From NCBI GenBank assembly GCA_035315685.1, contig DATFXR010000427.1, positions 1-12,738 of the forward strand: DNA of 12,738 bases, in the 5' to 3' direction. This document shows positions 1 to 6,658 of this stretch, one piece after another (within the stretch, counting starts at the first letter, position 1; the number at the start of each line of letters is the position of its first letter). A program made the translations under genes and the position numbers. Under the pieces are notes generated by a model. The model was not told the origin of the DNA. It saw only the letters and a list, made by a program, of their open reading frames with translations, and ran no database searches. The stretch is from QHWK01 sp035315685 (GTDB taxonomy: Bacteria; Acidobacteriota; Vicinamibacteria; Vicinamibacterales; CAVVIG01).

Positions 1-1
1 C

Positions 2-694
2 GAGCCGGCGCGCAGTTATGCCGTGTCGTCGTTCGGCCCCGGCTTCGGCGCGCTGGTCGGCACCGATCGCACGGCGATGCTCGGCGCGGATTTTCCCGAG
101 ACCTCCTGGCGCTACGATCTCGATGCCGCCCGCAACACCGCCCGCGCCTCGTCCCGCGACGGGAAGCACACCTGGGAGGTTCCGCTGGCGCCGTTTCTCG
201 GCTGCCTGGGCGTCGCGCCCGCGGCCGCGGAAGTCCGCAGCACGATCGTGCCAGGGCCGTTCGGCGGCAACATGGACTGTCCCGAGGTGCGCGCCGGCAA
301 CACGGTGTTCCTCGGCGTGAACGTACCCGGCGCGCTGTTGTCGTTCGGCGACGGCCACTACGCGATGGGCGACGGCGAGATCATGGGCGCGGCCATCGAA
401 GGCGCGATCAACGTCGAGCTGTTCGTCGAGCTCGTGAAGCGTCAGGCGACGCCGGTGCCGCGGATCGAGAACGCGGATGAAGTGATGTTCGTCGGTTCAG
501 GCCGTCCGCTGGAAGACGCGGCGCGCGTCGCGTTCAAAGCGACGGTCGGCTGGGTCCGCGAGCGCACCGGCATGACCGAGCTCGACGCGTATCAGTTCGT
601 CTCGCAGGTCGCTCGTGCACCAATCATCCAGCTCGTCGATCCCGAATACACCGTGCTCGTGAAGATTCCCAAGGCCCGGGTTCCGGCGCATTAG
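2..694 (+). CDS. Acetamidase/formamidase family protein, C-terminal part (5' end outside window)
   Basis: The reading frame is open from base 2 to a TAG at 692-694, so about 230 residues are visible and the N-terminus is missing. An in-frame GTG at base 23 is internal, because sense codons (E-P-A-R-S-Y-A) precede it. The conserved family core is clear: GGNMDCPEVRAG, then VPGALLSFGDGHYAMGDGE with G-x-AIE after it, at window bases roughly 260-400. This matches the FmdA/AmdA family, which hydrolyses formamide, acetamide or related short amides to ammonia and the acid in the cytoplasm. The family is usually longer than 300 residues, so roughly the last two thirds is here. Whether the substrate is really formamide cannot be read from sequence, since many environmental members are uncharacterised. 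The gene converges on a kinase remnant. A 9-nt-period repeat begins about 20 nt past its stop. Confidence 0.88.
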   Translation, partial: EPARSYAVSSFGPGFGALVGTDRTAMLGADFPETSWRYDLDAARNTARASSRDGKHTWEVPLAPFLGCLGVAPAAAEVRSTIVPGPFGGNMDCPEVRAGNTVFLGVNVPGALLSFGDGHYAMGDGEIMGAAIEGAINVELFVELVKRQATPVPRIENADEVMFVGSGRPLEDAARVAFKATVGWVRERTGMTELDAYQFVSQVARAPIIQLVDPEYTVLVKIPKARVPAH

Positions 695-714
695 AGTCGG
701 ACCAGCGGCGGGTA

Positions 715-752
715 AGCAACCGCAGAGAACGCAGAGCGCGCAGAGTTTTTTC
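715..752 (+). repeat. CGCAGAG 9-nt-period repeat, copy 1, followed by a T-tract
   Basis: After the prefix AGCAAC there are three 9-mers: ccgcagaga (720-728), acgcagagc (729-737) and gcgcagagt (738-746). A run of T follows at once (746-751). A second copy with the same prefix lies at 4184-4219 in opposite orientation. Both copies read in the sense direction of the gene that ends just upstream. No self-complementary stem is visible inside the repeat, so it is not a classical hairpin terminator. The rest of 695-786 shows no gene. Confidence 0.75.
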
Positions 753-786
753 TTAGAGGCTGTATCAAAACCCCCAACGGCCGGCT

Positions 787-1013
787 TCACTCGTGAGCGG
801 CATCTGATTCGTTCGCCCGCACACGCGCCTTCAGCTCCTCGACCCAGTTCAGCACCAGGTTGATGTGACCGGCGTTTCCTGCTCGGTGGCTTCCACCATG
901 AGAAACCGCCGGCCATCGGGCGACGCGTCGTACATCGGGATCGTGCCAGCCGTGGGCAGGTAGTGACGCTCGAAGACCAACATGCGCTTGCTCGAGGAAA
1001 ATGTGGGCTGCCC
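787..1013 (-). pseudogene. C-terminal remnant of a kinase/TolB-propeller paralog, frameshifted
   Basis: Read on the minus strand from 1013, the frame gives GQPTFSSSKRMLVFERHYLP, then a propeller-type segment Y-D-A-S-P-D-G-R-R-F-L-M-V, and runs into a stop soon after ETPVT. Shifting frame near 863-870 restores INLVLNWVEELKARV and a short tail ending at TGA 787-789. The pattern 'YDxSPDGxRFLMV ... INxVLNWxEELKARV' is the usual end of long acidobacterial Ser/Thr kinase-TolB proteins, so this is the last ~75 residues of such a protein with a net one-base deletion. The other roughly 90 percent is absent. It starts 2 nt after the stop of the intact kinase gene at 1016-3658, whose own C-terminus lacks this NWxEELK tail, so it comes from a different paralog. 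An assembly or base-calling error could explain the frameshift but not the missing N-terminal part. Confidence 0.75.
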
Positions 1014-1015
1014 CT

Positions 1016-3658
1016 TTATCGTCTGCCGGGGCTGACGACGTCCATCACCCAGATGTCGGAAATATCCTCGCGCCAGGAAAAGTAGACGTAGCGCCCGTCG
1101 GTTGCCGGATCGTTTTCAAGATAGCCTCGCCTGCCGACGAAGTTCGTCAGCGGACGCGCGGGCTTGCCGTCGACCGTCGCCTGCCAGAGATTTGCGCCGT
1201 AGACGAAAACGATCGAATGCCCATCTGGGAACCACTTCGCAAATCGCCCCTGCATCTTTGTGATGAGAATCGGATCGCCGCCAGCGAGCGCCACTCGCCA
1301 GATGCCCTTCTCGTTGTTGGCCGCGAACCATCGGCCATCGGGTGACATCGCTCGCGCCCCAGCGTCCGGCGACGTACGCACCGGCGGGTCACCTCCAACC
1401 TTTCGTGGTTCGCCGCCGGCCGCCGGGATTGAATACAACCCACCGACACCGACATAGAAGACCGTTGCGCCATCGGGAGACCATTTCTCGTGCAAGGCTC
1501 GTCCAGCATGTGTTAGTTGCCGTGCGGGACCACCACCGACCGGCGCAATCCAGATCTCACGTTGACCACTGCGAAACGCGTAGTACGCGATCTCGCGTCC
1601 GTCCGGCGACCACTGCGGCGCCCAGTCCGGCGTCGGATCGGACGTGATCTGTTGCATCTCGCCACCGGGCGCCGGCAGGACCCAGATGTCGGGATTGCCG
1701 CTGCGATCGGACTGAACTGCGAGCCGTTCACCGTCTGGCGAAATGTCGAAGAATTCGATGTGCGCCTGGTCCACGGTGATTTGCTGCGCGTCCGCCCAGG
1801 TCGCGGCGCGCTCACCCAGAACAGGCACGCGCCACACGTTGGCGACCTTCCTTCCCTTGGCATAGGCGACTCGCTTGCCGTCCGGGGAGAGCGCCGCCTC
1901 CAGAACATCGACAGCAGTCGTGACCCGTTCGGGAAGTCCAACCGGCGCACCGTCCCCATCGAGCCGCTGCTGCCACAAGTCGCGCGTGCCTCCTCGGTTC
2001 GAACTGAAGTAAATCGTGCGCGAATCGGGCGACCAGCTTGGGTTCCATTCCTCAGTACGGCCGTCGGTGATTGCGTGCGCCCTGCCGTCGCTCAAGCTGA
2101 GCACGCGGACGCGCGTCACTTGCGACGTGTAGCCGCCAGCCTGGTCGACGTAGGCGACAAATCTCCCGTCGGGCGACCACGTCACGTCCAGTCGACCAGC
2201 GTCGCCTGGCAGTGGACCTTTTCGCTTCGTAGCGTTTTGGACATCGAGACGCTCCAGCCCAATCCCCGATGCGCTGTCAAAGAAGGGATACGCGAGCTCA
2301 GACCCATCGGGCGACCACGCGGCAGGAATCCCGCCCGTGAGGTTTGGCATCGCTGCGACCTTTCGCGCGCTTCCAGCCAACGCCGACATCAGATATGTGC
2401 CGGCGCCGTCCTGATCCGAGTAGAACGCAATCTGCCGGCCGTCCGGTGACCACCGCGGCAATTGGCTGTCGCCGCGAAAGTCTGCTGTGCGATTGATTGC
2501 CTGCCCGCCGCTCACCTGGGCGATCCAGATATCCTGCTTGCCGCCCTGATCGGATTGATACGCAAGCATGTGGCCGTCAGGCGACCACGCCGGCCGCCTT
2601 TCAATCGCGACGGAGCCAGCAATCAGCACAGGATTCGCCAACGTCGGTGCCGTCACCGCGATACTGCGCAACCGAAGGGCCAAGAGGACAAGAAGAAGAA
2701 CGCCGACCGAGCTTCCGGCCAGCAGCCACCAGGTCCGTTTGAACGTACGGTGCGCGCTGCTCGCCGACGGGAGCGACCCACGCGCGAGCTCGCCGGATTC
2801 GAGCAGCTGTTTCACTTCTTCGAGTTCGTTTCTCAGGTCGACGGCCGTCTGGTACCGGCGCGACGGATCTTTCACCAGACAGCGTCTGACGATCTGGGCC
2901 AGGTCGCGCGGCTGCGTCTGATTGAGCTCGGTAATCGCGCGCGGCGAGTCTTTGACAATGGACGAGATCACCGAAATGCTCGTGTCGCCCCTGAACGGCC
3001 GCTCACCGGTCGCCAGTTCGTAGAGCATGACGCCCAGCGAGAAGATGTCCGACCGATGGTCGACCGGTTTCGCTTCGGCCTGTTCCGGCGACATGTAGGC
3101 GACGGTGCCGACGATTCGGCCCTCGCCCGTCACGGGCGCAGTTGGCAGTCCCGTCGCGGCCGCTTCGACCGGTGCCGCCTCCACGAGTTTCGCCAGGCCA
3201 AAATCGAGCACCTTCACGCGCCCGTCGGTCGTCACCATCACGTTGGCTGGTTTCAGGTCGCGGTGCGCGATGCCTTTCTGATGGGCCGCACTGATGGCAT
3301 CGGCCAAGGGGATTGACACGTTCAGAAACCGAGCCAGCGGAAGGCCGCCCCGTGGAATCAGATCGCTGAGCGGCTTGCCGTCGACGTACTCCATCGTCAG
3401 AAACAACACCCCATCCGATTCTTCAACGGAGTGGATGGTGACGATATTCGGATGGTTCAGTGCGGCGATGCTCTGGGCTTCCCGGTCGAACCGCGCGCGG
3501 CGTTCGGGACTCGCGATACTCGCCTCGCGGAGGACCTTGATCGCGATCGTGCGATTGAGCTTGAGATCGCGGGCGCGATACACGTCGCCCATGCCGCCGC
3601 CGCCGATCTTGGTCTCGATCTCGTACTGACCGAGGTGTATGCCCTTTGTGAGGGCCAT
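1016..3658 (-). CDS. Ser/Thr protein kinase with transmembrane segment and TolB/PD40 beta-propeller
   Basis: An 880-residue Hanks-type kinase with all key motifs: glycine loop IGGGGMGDV (18-26), VAIK-like lysine K41, helix-C glutamate E60, catalytic loop HRDLKPAN (132-139), DFG (152-154), GTVAYMSPEQA (184-194) and SDIFSLG (203-209). The kinase domain ends near 285. One hydrophobic segment at about 310-328 is a likely membrane anchor. From about 345 to the end there are about eleven PD40/TolB-type repeats of the W-S-P-D-G-x-x-I-A-Y kind, enough for one or two beta-propellers, predicted to lie outside the cytoplasmic membrane. Such proteins are thought to sense an envelope signal with the propeller and phosphorylate cytoplasmic targets; ligand and substrates are unknown. 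The start MALTKGIHLGQYEI fits the family (usually MAL-x-GxxLGxYEI). The ATG follows the stop of the upstream remnant by 2 nt and has no strong Shine-Dalgarno sequence. The end DIWVMDVV is also typical, so the gene appears full length. Confidence 0.93.
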   Translation of the reverse strand: MALTKGIHLGQYEIETKIGGGGMGDVYRARDLKLNRTIAIKVLREASIASPERRARFDREAQSIAALNHPNIVTIHSVEESDGVLFLTMEYVDGKPLSDLIPRGGLPLARFLNVSIPLADAISAAHQKGIAHRDLKPANVMVTTDGRVKVLDFGLAKLVEAAPVEAAATGLPTAPVTGEGRIVGTVAYMSPEQAEAKPVDHRSDIFSLGVMLYELATGERPFRGDTSISVISSIVKDSPRAITELNQTQPRDLAQIVRRCLVKDPSRRYQTAVDLRNELEEVKQLLESGELARGSLPSASSAHRTFKRTWWLLAGSSVGVLLLVLLALRLRSIAVTAPTLANPVLIAGSVAIERRPAWSPDGHMLAYQSDQGGKQDIWIAQVSGGQAINRTADFRGDSQLPRWSPDGRQIAFYSDQDGAGTYLMSALAGSARKVAAMPNLTGGIPAAWSPDGSELAYPFFDSASGIGLERLDVQNATKRKGPLPGDAGRLDVTWSPDGRFVAYVDQAGGYTSQVTRVRVLSLSDGRAHAITDGRTEEWNPSWSPDSRTIYFSSNRGGTRDLWQQRLDGDGAPVGLPERVTTAVDVLEAALSPDGKRVAYAKGRKVANVWRVPVLGERAATWADAQQITVDQAHIEFFDISPDGERLAVQSDRSGNPDIWVLPAPGGEMQQITSDPTPDWAPQWSPDGREIAYYAFRSGQREIWIAPVGGGPARQLTHAGRALHEKWSPDGATVFYVGVGGLYSIPAAGGEPRKVGGDPPVRTSPDAGARAMSPDGRWFAANNEKGIWRVALAGGDPILITKMQGRFAKWFPDGHSIVFVYGANLWQATVDGKPARPLTNFVGRRGYLENDPATDGRYVYFSWREDISDIWVMDVVSPGRR

Positions 3659-3660
3659 GA

Positions 3661-3960
3661 TTACTTCGAAGGCACGTGAGCCTTCAGCTCTTCGGTCCAG
3701 CTGAACACCACGATGATATTCGAATACGTCGCACTGGGCTCGGACGCACCAATCGATTCGATCTTCGAGAACCGTTGGTCATCGGCTGACGCATCATGCG
3801 TGCGGCCGCCGATGCTCGCCTCGCCGAAGTAGTACGGCCCGTCAGGCAGCTTTGTCGCCGGGTCAGCGCTCCACGTCGCGCCGCGTCCCGCGCGCACGCT
3901 CATCAGCGCTCCGATTGTCAGGTAGAACAGTTCTTGCATGTTCCGAGCCCAACATCTGCC
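3661..3960 (-). pseudogene. C-terminal remnant of a second kinase/TolB-propeller paralog
   Basis: The minus-strand frame from about 3950 to the TAA at 3661-3663 reads WARNMQELFYLTIGALMSV, then GRGATWSADPATKL, DGPYYFGEASIGGRTHDASA, and ends NIIVVFSWTEELKAHVPSK. This follows the common end of kinase-TolB proteins ('RWxRNGxELFYL ... FDGPYFFG ... RTYDVSPDGQRFLMIK ... NIIVVxNWTEELKARVPxK'). Several conserved positions are worn: the expected SPDG is SADD, and the FLM that usually follows RF is replaced. Upstream of about 3960 no kinase-like sequence is seen in the same frame, although SGMPW-QM in the next frame at about 3948-3968 may be a few more shifted residues. An open frame does run to 4110, but residues before WARN look unrelated. 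The remnant is on the same strand as the intact kinase, with its stop 2 nt before that ATG. It could still be translated as a short protein; I think decay is more likely. Confidence 0.65.
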
Positions 3961-4023
3961 AAGGCATGCCGCTGCGAAGGACGAAGACATGCCGGTCAGA
4001 CACGCGCGATCCGCGACGCGCGG

Positions 4024-4045
4024 CCGTCGGCCTTTTGGCCGACGG
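4024..4045. other. Perfect 9-bp inverted repeat with TTTT loop
   Basis: CCGTCGGCC (4024-4032) and GGCCGACGG (4037-4045) are exact reverse complements around TTTT. Neither side is followed by a T-run, so an intrinsic terminator is not supported. It lies in the 270-nt stretch (3961-4229) between a kinase remnant and the next gene; apart from this and the CGCAGAG repeat I see nothing there. Confidence 0.6.
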
Positions 4046-4183
4046 GTGGAATTGGCAAGAACGGTTGGACAAGATCCCACAACGCATCTGGAAGCAGTAG
4101 TGGCGGCCATGCCCGCTCACGCTACCTCGTCTACGGGATCAGGTTTCGGATGTTTTGTTACACGCTGTTATACGTACAAAAAC

Positions 4184-4219
4184 GAATTCTGCGGTCTCTG
4201 CGGGCTCCGCGGTTGCTTT
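4184..4219 (-). repeat. CGCAGAG 9-nt-period repeat, copy 2, followed by a T-tract
   Basis: On the minus strand the order is AAGCAAC, then ccgcggagc (4212-4204), ccgcagaga (4203-4195) and ccgcagaat (4194-4186), then TTCG and five T (4182-4178). Prefix, period, order and the trailing T-tract match the copy at 715-752. It starts about 11 nt past the TAG of the minus-strand gene at 4230-4850 and reads in that gene's sense direction. Confidence 0.75.
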
Positions 4220-4229
4220 CCCTGCCTCG

Positions 4230-4850
4230 CTATCGCTGTCTCGTCCCACCCGAGCCGGATTGCAGCAGCTTGCGACGGCGGTCGAGTTCCTGCGACCACT
4301 TCGCAGATTCGTAGGCGAGCGTGACGGTCATGTTTCCGCCCACCGATAGCGACATGCCGGCCGTGCCGTCCAGATCGTCCCGATCCCACGTCGCGCCGAC
4401 GAATCCCTTGCCGCTGCGGATCGCCGTCGCCTCGCGCCCGACGTGACGGCCGCCGTCGAACGGCGCCTTCCAGTCCTCGACGTCCGCATGCGTGTCGCCG
4501 AATTCGTCCATCAGCGCGCGCTTGAAGTCGCGGTAGAACGGCAGGCATTCGCTGTCCGAGGTGATGAAGTTGACGAGCATCTTCTCGAGCGCCTCGCGCT
4601 CGTCGTACATCGCGACGACGAGCACTTGCCGGCCGTCGATCGTGCCAGTGAACGTCTGGTCGACCGGGAAGGCCGTTGGACCGACCTTGAGCGAAGCCGG
4701 CGTCAGTCCAAGGCCGCCCATCGCAGTCGCGACCTCAGACGGGCTCGTGCCGAACGGCACGCCCCCGAGCACCTTGCTACGCTCCTGCGCGAACGTGGAT
4801 GACGCCATGAGCAGCACTGCTGCCACCGTCGTGACGACTCGACGAACCAT
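4230..4850 (-). CDS. Secreted protein of unknown function
   Basis: A 206-residue protein beginning MVRRVVTTVAAVLLMA. It has a standard signal peptide (basic start, hydrophobic core, A-x-A-like cut near STFAQE, residues 18-23), so it is probably periplasmic. The frame is open 28 codons further upstream to 4934, but the start at 4850 is preferred: AGGAG sits 6 nt before it (4857-4861), and the signal peptide begins exactly there. The mature part opens with GGVPFGTSPSEVATAMG, a 'G-x-PFGxSxxEV' pattern seen at the start of small periplasmic alpha/beta domains. It continues with a region rich in acidic residues (DEREALEKML, RDFKRALMDEFGD) and ends with MTVTLAYESAKWSQELDRRR. I do not recognise a named family. 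It has one or two cysteines and no catalytic motif that I can point to. Its 3' end is followed by the CGCAGAG repeat. Confidence 0.75.
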   Translation of the reverse strand: MVRRVVTTVAAVLLMASSTFAQERSKVLGGVPFGTSPSEVATAMGGLGLTPASLKVGPTAFPVDQTFTGTIDGRQVLVVAMYDEREALEKMLVNFITSDSECLPFYRDFKRALMDEFGDTHADVEDWKAPFDGGRHVGREATAIRSGKGFVGATWDRDDLDGTAGMSLSVGGNMTVTLAYESAKWSQELDRRRKLLQSGSGGTRQR

Positions 4851-4856
4851 CGCGAA

Positions 4857-4861
4857 CTCCT
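4857..4861 (-). promoter_or_regulatory. Ribosome binding site deciding the start at 4850
   Basis: The minus strand reads AGGAG, then TTCGCG, then ATG at 4850. The ideal spacing, together with the signal peptide that follows, argues for this ATG over the upstream in-frame start at 4934. Confidence 0.7.
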
Positions 4862-5056
4862 GCTTCCTGAGCTGAACCTGTGTGCAACCGTGCGCAAACA
4901 CCAGCCGGCGACTACACAAGTCCTGAGATCGCATGTCGGAGCCGACCGCAGGACCGTCTTCGAGAGCGGCGTCCAGTCCGTCGCAGCGTCCGCTCTCGAG
5001 CGGGCGCTACGCCGACATGAATGCGCGCTGATGGTCGATTGTGAGAGTGAGCCCCT

Positions 5057-5103
5057 CGAAAATGATTATCGGTCAGTCGTGGGCGCTGTGATAGTCATTT
5101 TCG
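5057..5103. other. 14-bp imperfect inverted repeat downstream of the S1-like gene
   Basis: The arms CGAAAATGATTATC (5057-5070) and GATAGTCATTTTCG (5090-5103) pair over 14 positions with one mismatch, around a 19-nt loop. The arms are AT-rich compared with their surroundings. It starts 13 nt past the S1-like stop and lies upstream of the secreted-protein gene at 4850. It could be a 3' stabilising hairpin, a terminator without a U-run, or an operator. The rest of 4862-5115 shows no gene. Confidence 0.55.
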
Positions 5104-5115
5104 CCACGAGATTCG

Positions 5116-6546
5116 TCATTTTTCACGATCGAGCGCGTCGCGAAGTTTCTCGGCCAGTGACCCAAATCCGGTCGACTGCCCCTCGACGCGCACGTTGTAC
5201 TCACGCACCTCCTCTGTGTCGCGCGCGTCCTGAATCGCCTTGACGCTGAGGCGAATCCGCCGACCTGACGGATCCACTTCGAGGACCTCGACCTCGACGT
5301 CGCGGCCGACGGGCAACGCCTGAGCAATATCGGCTTCCCGGGTGACGCCGGTTTCGCTCATCGGGATCAGGCCAGTCCGTCCCGGGGCAAGGAAAACGAA
5401 GACGCCGAACCGCTCGTGACGCTCCACTCTCCCGATCAGGCGTGCGCCAGCCACGATCTCGAGGGCAGAGGGGGTTTTGAGACCGGCGCGGGCGGATCCT
5501 TCCGGCAGGAGCGCGACGCCAATCCGCTTCTTCTCGAAATCGATGCTCAGGATCTCGACGGTCGCCGGCATCCCCGTCGCGACCCCGCTGGACCAGCCTT
5601 GCGATCGTCCCGTTGGCGCGAAGGTAGACGCGTGCGCCAGCGCTTCGACGCCTGGCTCGAGCTCGACGAACGCCCCGAACTCGGCGATACGGGTGACGCG
5701 TCCGCTCCTCACCTGGCCGATTGCGTAGGTCTCGTGCACGCGCGACCACGGATCTTCGCTGAGCTGTTTCAGCCCGAGCGAAATCTTCTGCTTGTCTTCG
5801 TCGACGCGCAGGACCTTGACCGTGATCTCGTCTCCAGCCTTGACGACCTGTGACGCGTCCGACACGCGTGACCACGCCATCTCGGACACGTGCAGCAGGC
5901 CCTGCACGCCGCCGCCGAGATCGACGAACGCACCGAAGTCGCGCACGGAGACGACGCGTCCCTGCAGGATTGCACCGGCGACGATCGATCGCCGGACCTC
6001 CGCGGCGGTCTCCTGCTGCTGTTGCTCGAGCAGCGCGCGGCGCGACACGACGAGGTTCCGGCCGTTGTCCTTGTATTCGATGATCCGGAACTCGTAGACG
6101 CGCCCCTCGTGTGCCGATGGATCGGCGCGCGCGAGATCGATCTGGGAGACGGGACAGAACCCGCGCTGGCGGCCGATCCGCACCTCGTATCCGCCTTTCA
6201 CAGCCCGTTCGACCTTTCCTTCGACCGGAAGACCGGTGCGGTAGGCGTCCTCGAGTTGCCGGTCGGTCGCGGCGCCCCGCGCCAGCCTGCGCGACAGCGT
6301 GAGCCCGCCCGCCGTGGACACGACGAGCGCGTGAATCCGATCGCCGACGGCGACGTCGAGCCGTCCTTCATCGTCTTTCAGCTCGCCGATGTCGATGGTC
6401 GCCTCGCCTTTGCCGCCAACATCGACGAACGCCACCTCCGGCCCGATCGCGACGATGGTGCCCTCGATGGTCTGCCCTTTCTCGACGCGCTTCGCCTTGA
6501 CCGACGCCTCGAACAGCGCGGCGAAGTCCTCGGTCGGATCGCTCAC
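5116..6546 (-). CDS. S1 RNA-binding domain protein, five S1 repeats (ribosomal protein S1-like)
   Basis: A 476-residue protein built from five S1 (OB-fold) repeats at about 24-87, 106-171, 191-261, 277-346 and 366-437. The third is the most canonical: G-A-I-L-Q-G-R-V-V-S-V-R-D-F-G-A-F-V-D-L with LLHVSEM and KISLGLKQL. S1 repeats bind single-stranded RNA; ribosomal S1 brings mRNA to the 30S subunit, while shorter relatives act in RNA decay or translation control. Full-length rpsA products usually have six repeats and about 550 residues or more, so this may be a shorter second S1 protein and not the main ribosomal one. The C-terminal tail (GSLAEKLRDALDREK) has no repeat and is charged. The start is GTG at 6546, chosen because AGGAGG lies 8 nt upstream and MSDPTEDFAALFE is a typical acidic S1 N-terminus. 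It is divergent from the CarG-like gene. Confidence 0.9.
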   Translation of the reverse strand: MSDPTEDFAALFEASVKAKRVEKGQTIEGTIVAIGPEVAFVDVGGKGEATIDIGELKDDEGRLDVAVGDRIHALVVSTAGGLTLSRRLARGAATDRQLEDAYRTGLPVEGKVERAVKGGYEVRIGRQRGFCPVSQIDLARADPSAHEGRVYEFRIIEYKDNGRNLVVSRRALLEQQQQETAAEVRRSIVAGAILQGRVVSVRDFGAFVDLGGGVQGLLHVSEMAWSRVSDASQVVKAGDEITVKVLRVDEDKQKISLGLKQLSEDPWSRVHETYAIGQVRSGRVTRIAEFGAFVELEPGVEALAHASTFAPTGRSQGWSSGVATGMPATVEILSIDFEKKRIGVALLPEGSARAGLKTPSALEIVAGARLIGRVERHERFGVFVFLAPGRTGLIPMSETGVTREADIAQALPVGRDVEVEVLEVDPSGRRIRLSVKAIQDARDTEEVREYNVRVEGQSTGFGSLAEKLRDALDREK

Positions 6547-6569
6547 GGCACGCTCCTCCTGATGGTCAT
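6543..6569 (-). other. Possible 8-codon leader ORF overlapping the S1-like start; strong RBS at 6555-6560
   Basis: On the minus strand ATG (6569) opens an eight-codon frame, MTIRRSVP. Its TGA (6545-6543) overlaps the GTG start of the S1-like gene as GTGA. The AGGAGG that serves the S1-like start lies inside it. A weak GAGG stands 3 nt before the small ATG. Such an arrangement can couple translation, but it may be chance; the RBS itself is solid. Confidence 0.3.
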
Positions 6570-6595
6570 GGACCTCAACGATCTCACATTTCGCT

Positions 6596-6619
6596 GGCCC
6601 GGCCGTACGGTCCCGGGCC
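6596..6619. promoter_or_regulatory. GC-rich inverted repeat in a divergent intergenic region
   Basis: GGCCCGG (6596-6602) and CCGGGCC (6613-6619) are exact complements. The 10-nt spacer contains a second perfect palindrome, CCGTACGG (6603-6610). It sits between the S1-like gene (-) and the CarG-like gene (+), 50 nt from one start and 40 nt from the other, a natural operator position. No convincing -35/-10 boxes were recognised. Confidence 0.4.
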
Positions 6620-6658
6620 GGAAGGCGTTAGACTGACCGGACCACGCTTCAGGTACTC

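Noticed and set aside
23..25. GTG as start of the amidase gene
   Set aside because: The frame is open upstream to the window edge and the family is longer, so the gene is truncated by the window.
751..780. Possible insertion-sequence end (GAGGCTGTATCAAAACCC)
   Set aside because: It resembles some transposon ends by eye, but no partner inverted end, target duplication or transposase is present.
1517..2449. Plus-strand open frame of 310 codons
   Set aside because: It lies antisense to the kinase-propeller gene, has no recognisable domain, and its composition is that of a reversed GC-rich coding strand.
2462..3316. Plus-strand open frame of 284 codons
   Set aside because: It is antisense to the kinase domain, whose motifs are intact on the other strand.
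4024..4045. Intrinsic terminator
   Set aside because: The stem is perfect but no T-run follows on either strand.
4851..4934. 28-residue N-terminal extension of the secreted protein
   Set aside because: The downstream ATG has a good RBS and begins a signal peptide; the extension would place the signal sequence inside the protein.
5890..6636. Plus-strand open frame of 248 codons
   Set aside because: It is antisense to the S1 repeats; no start context and no family pattern.
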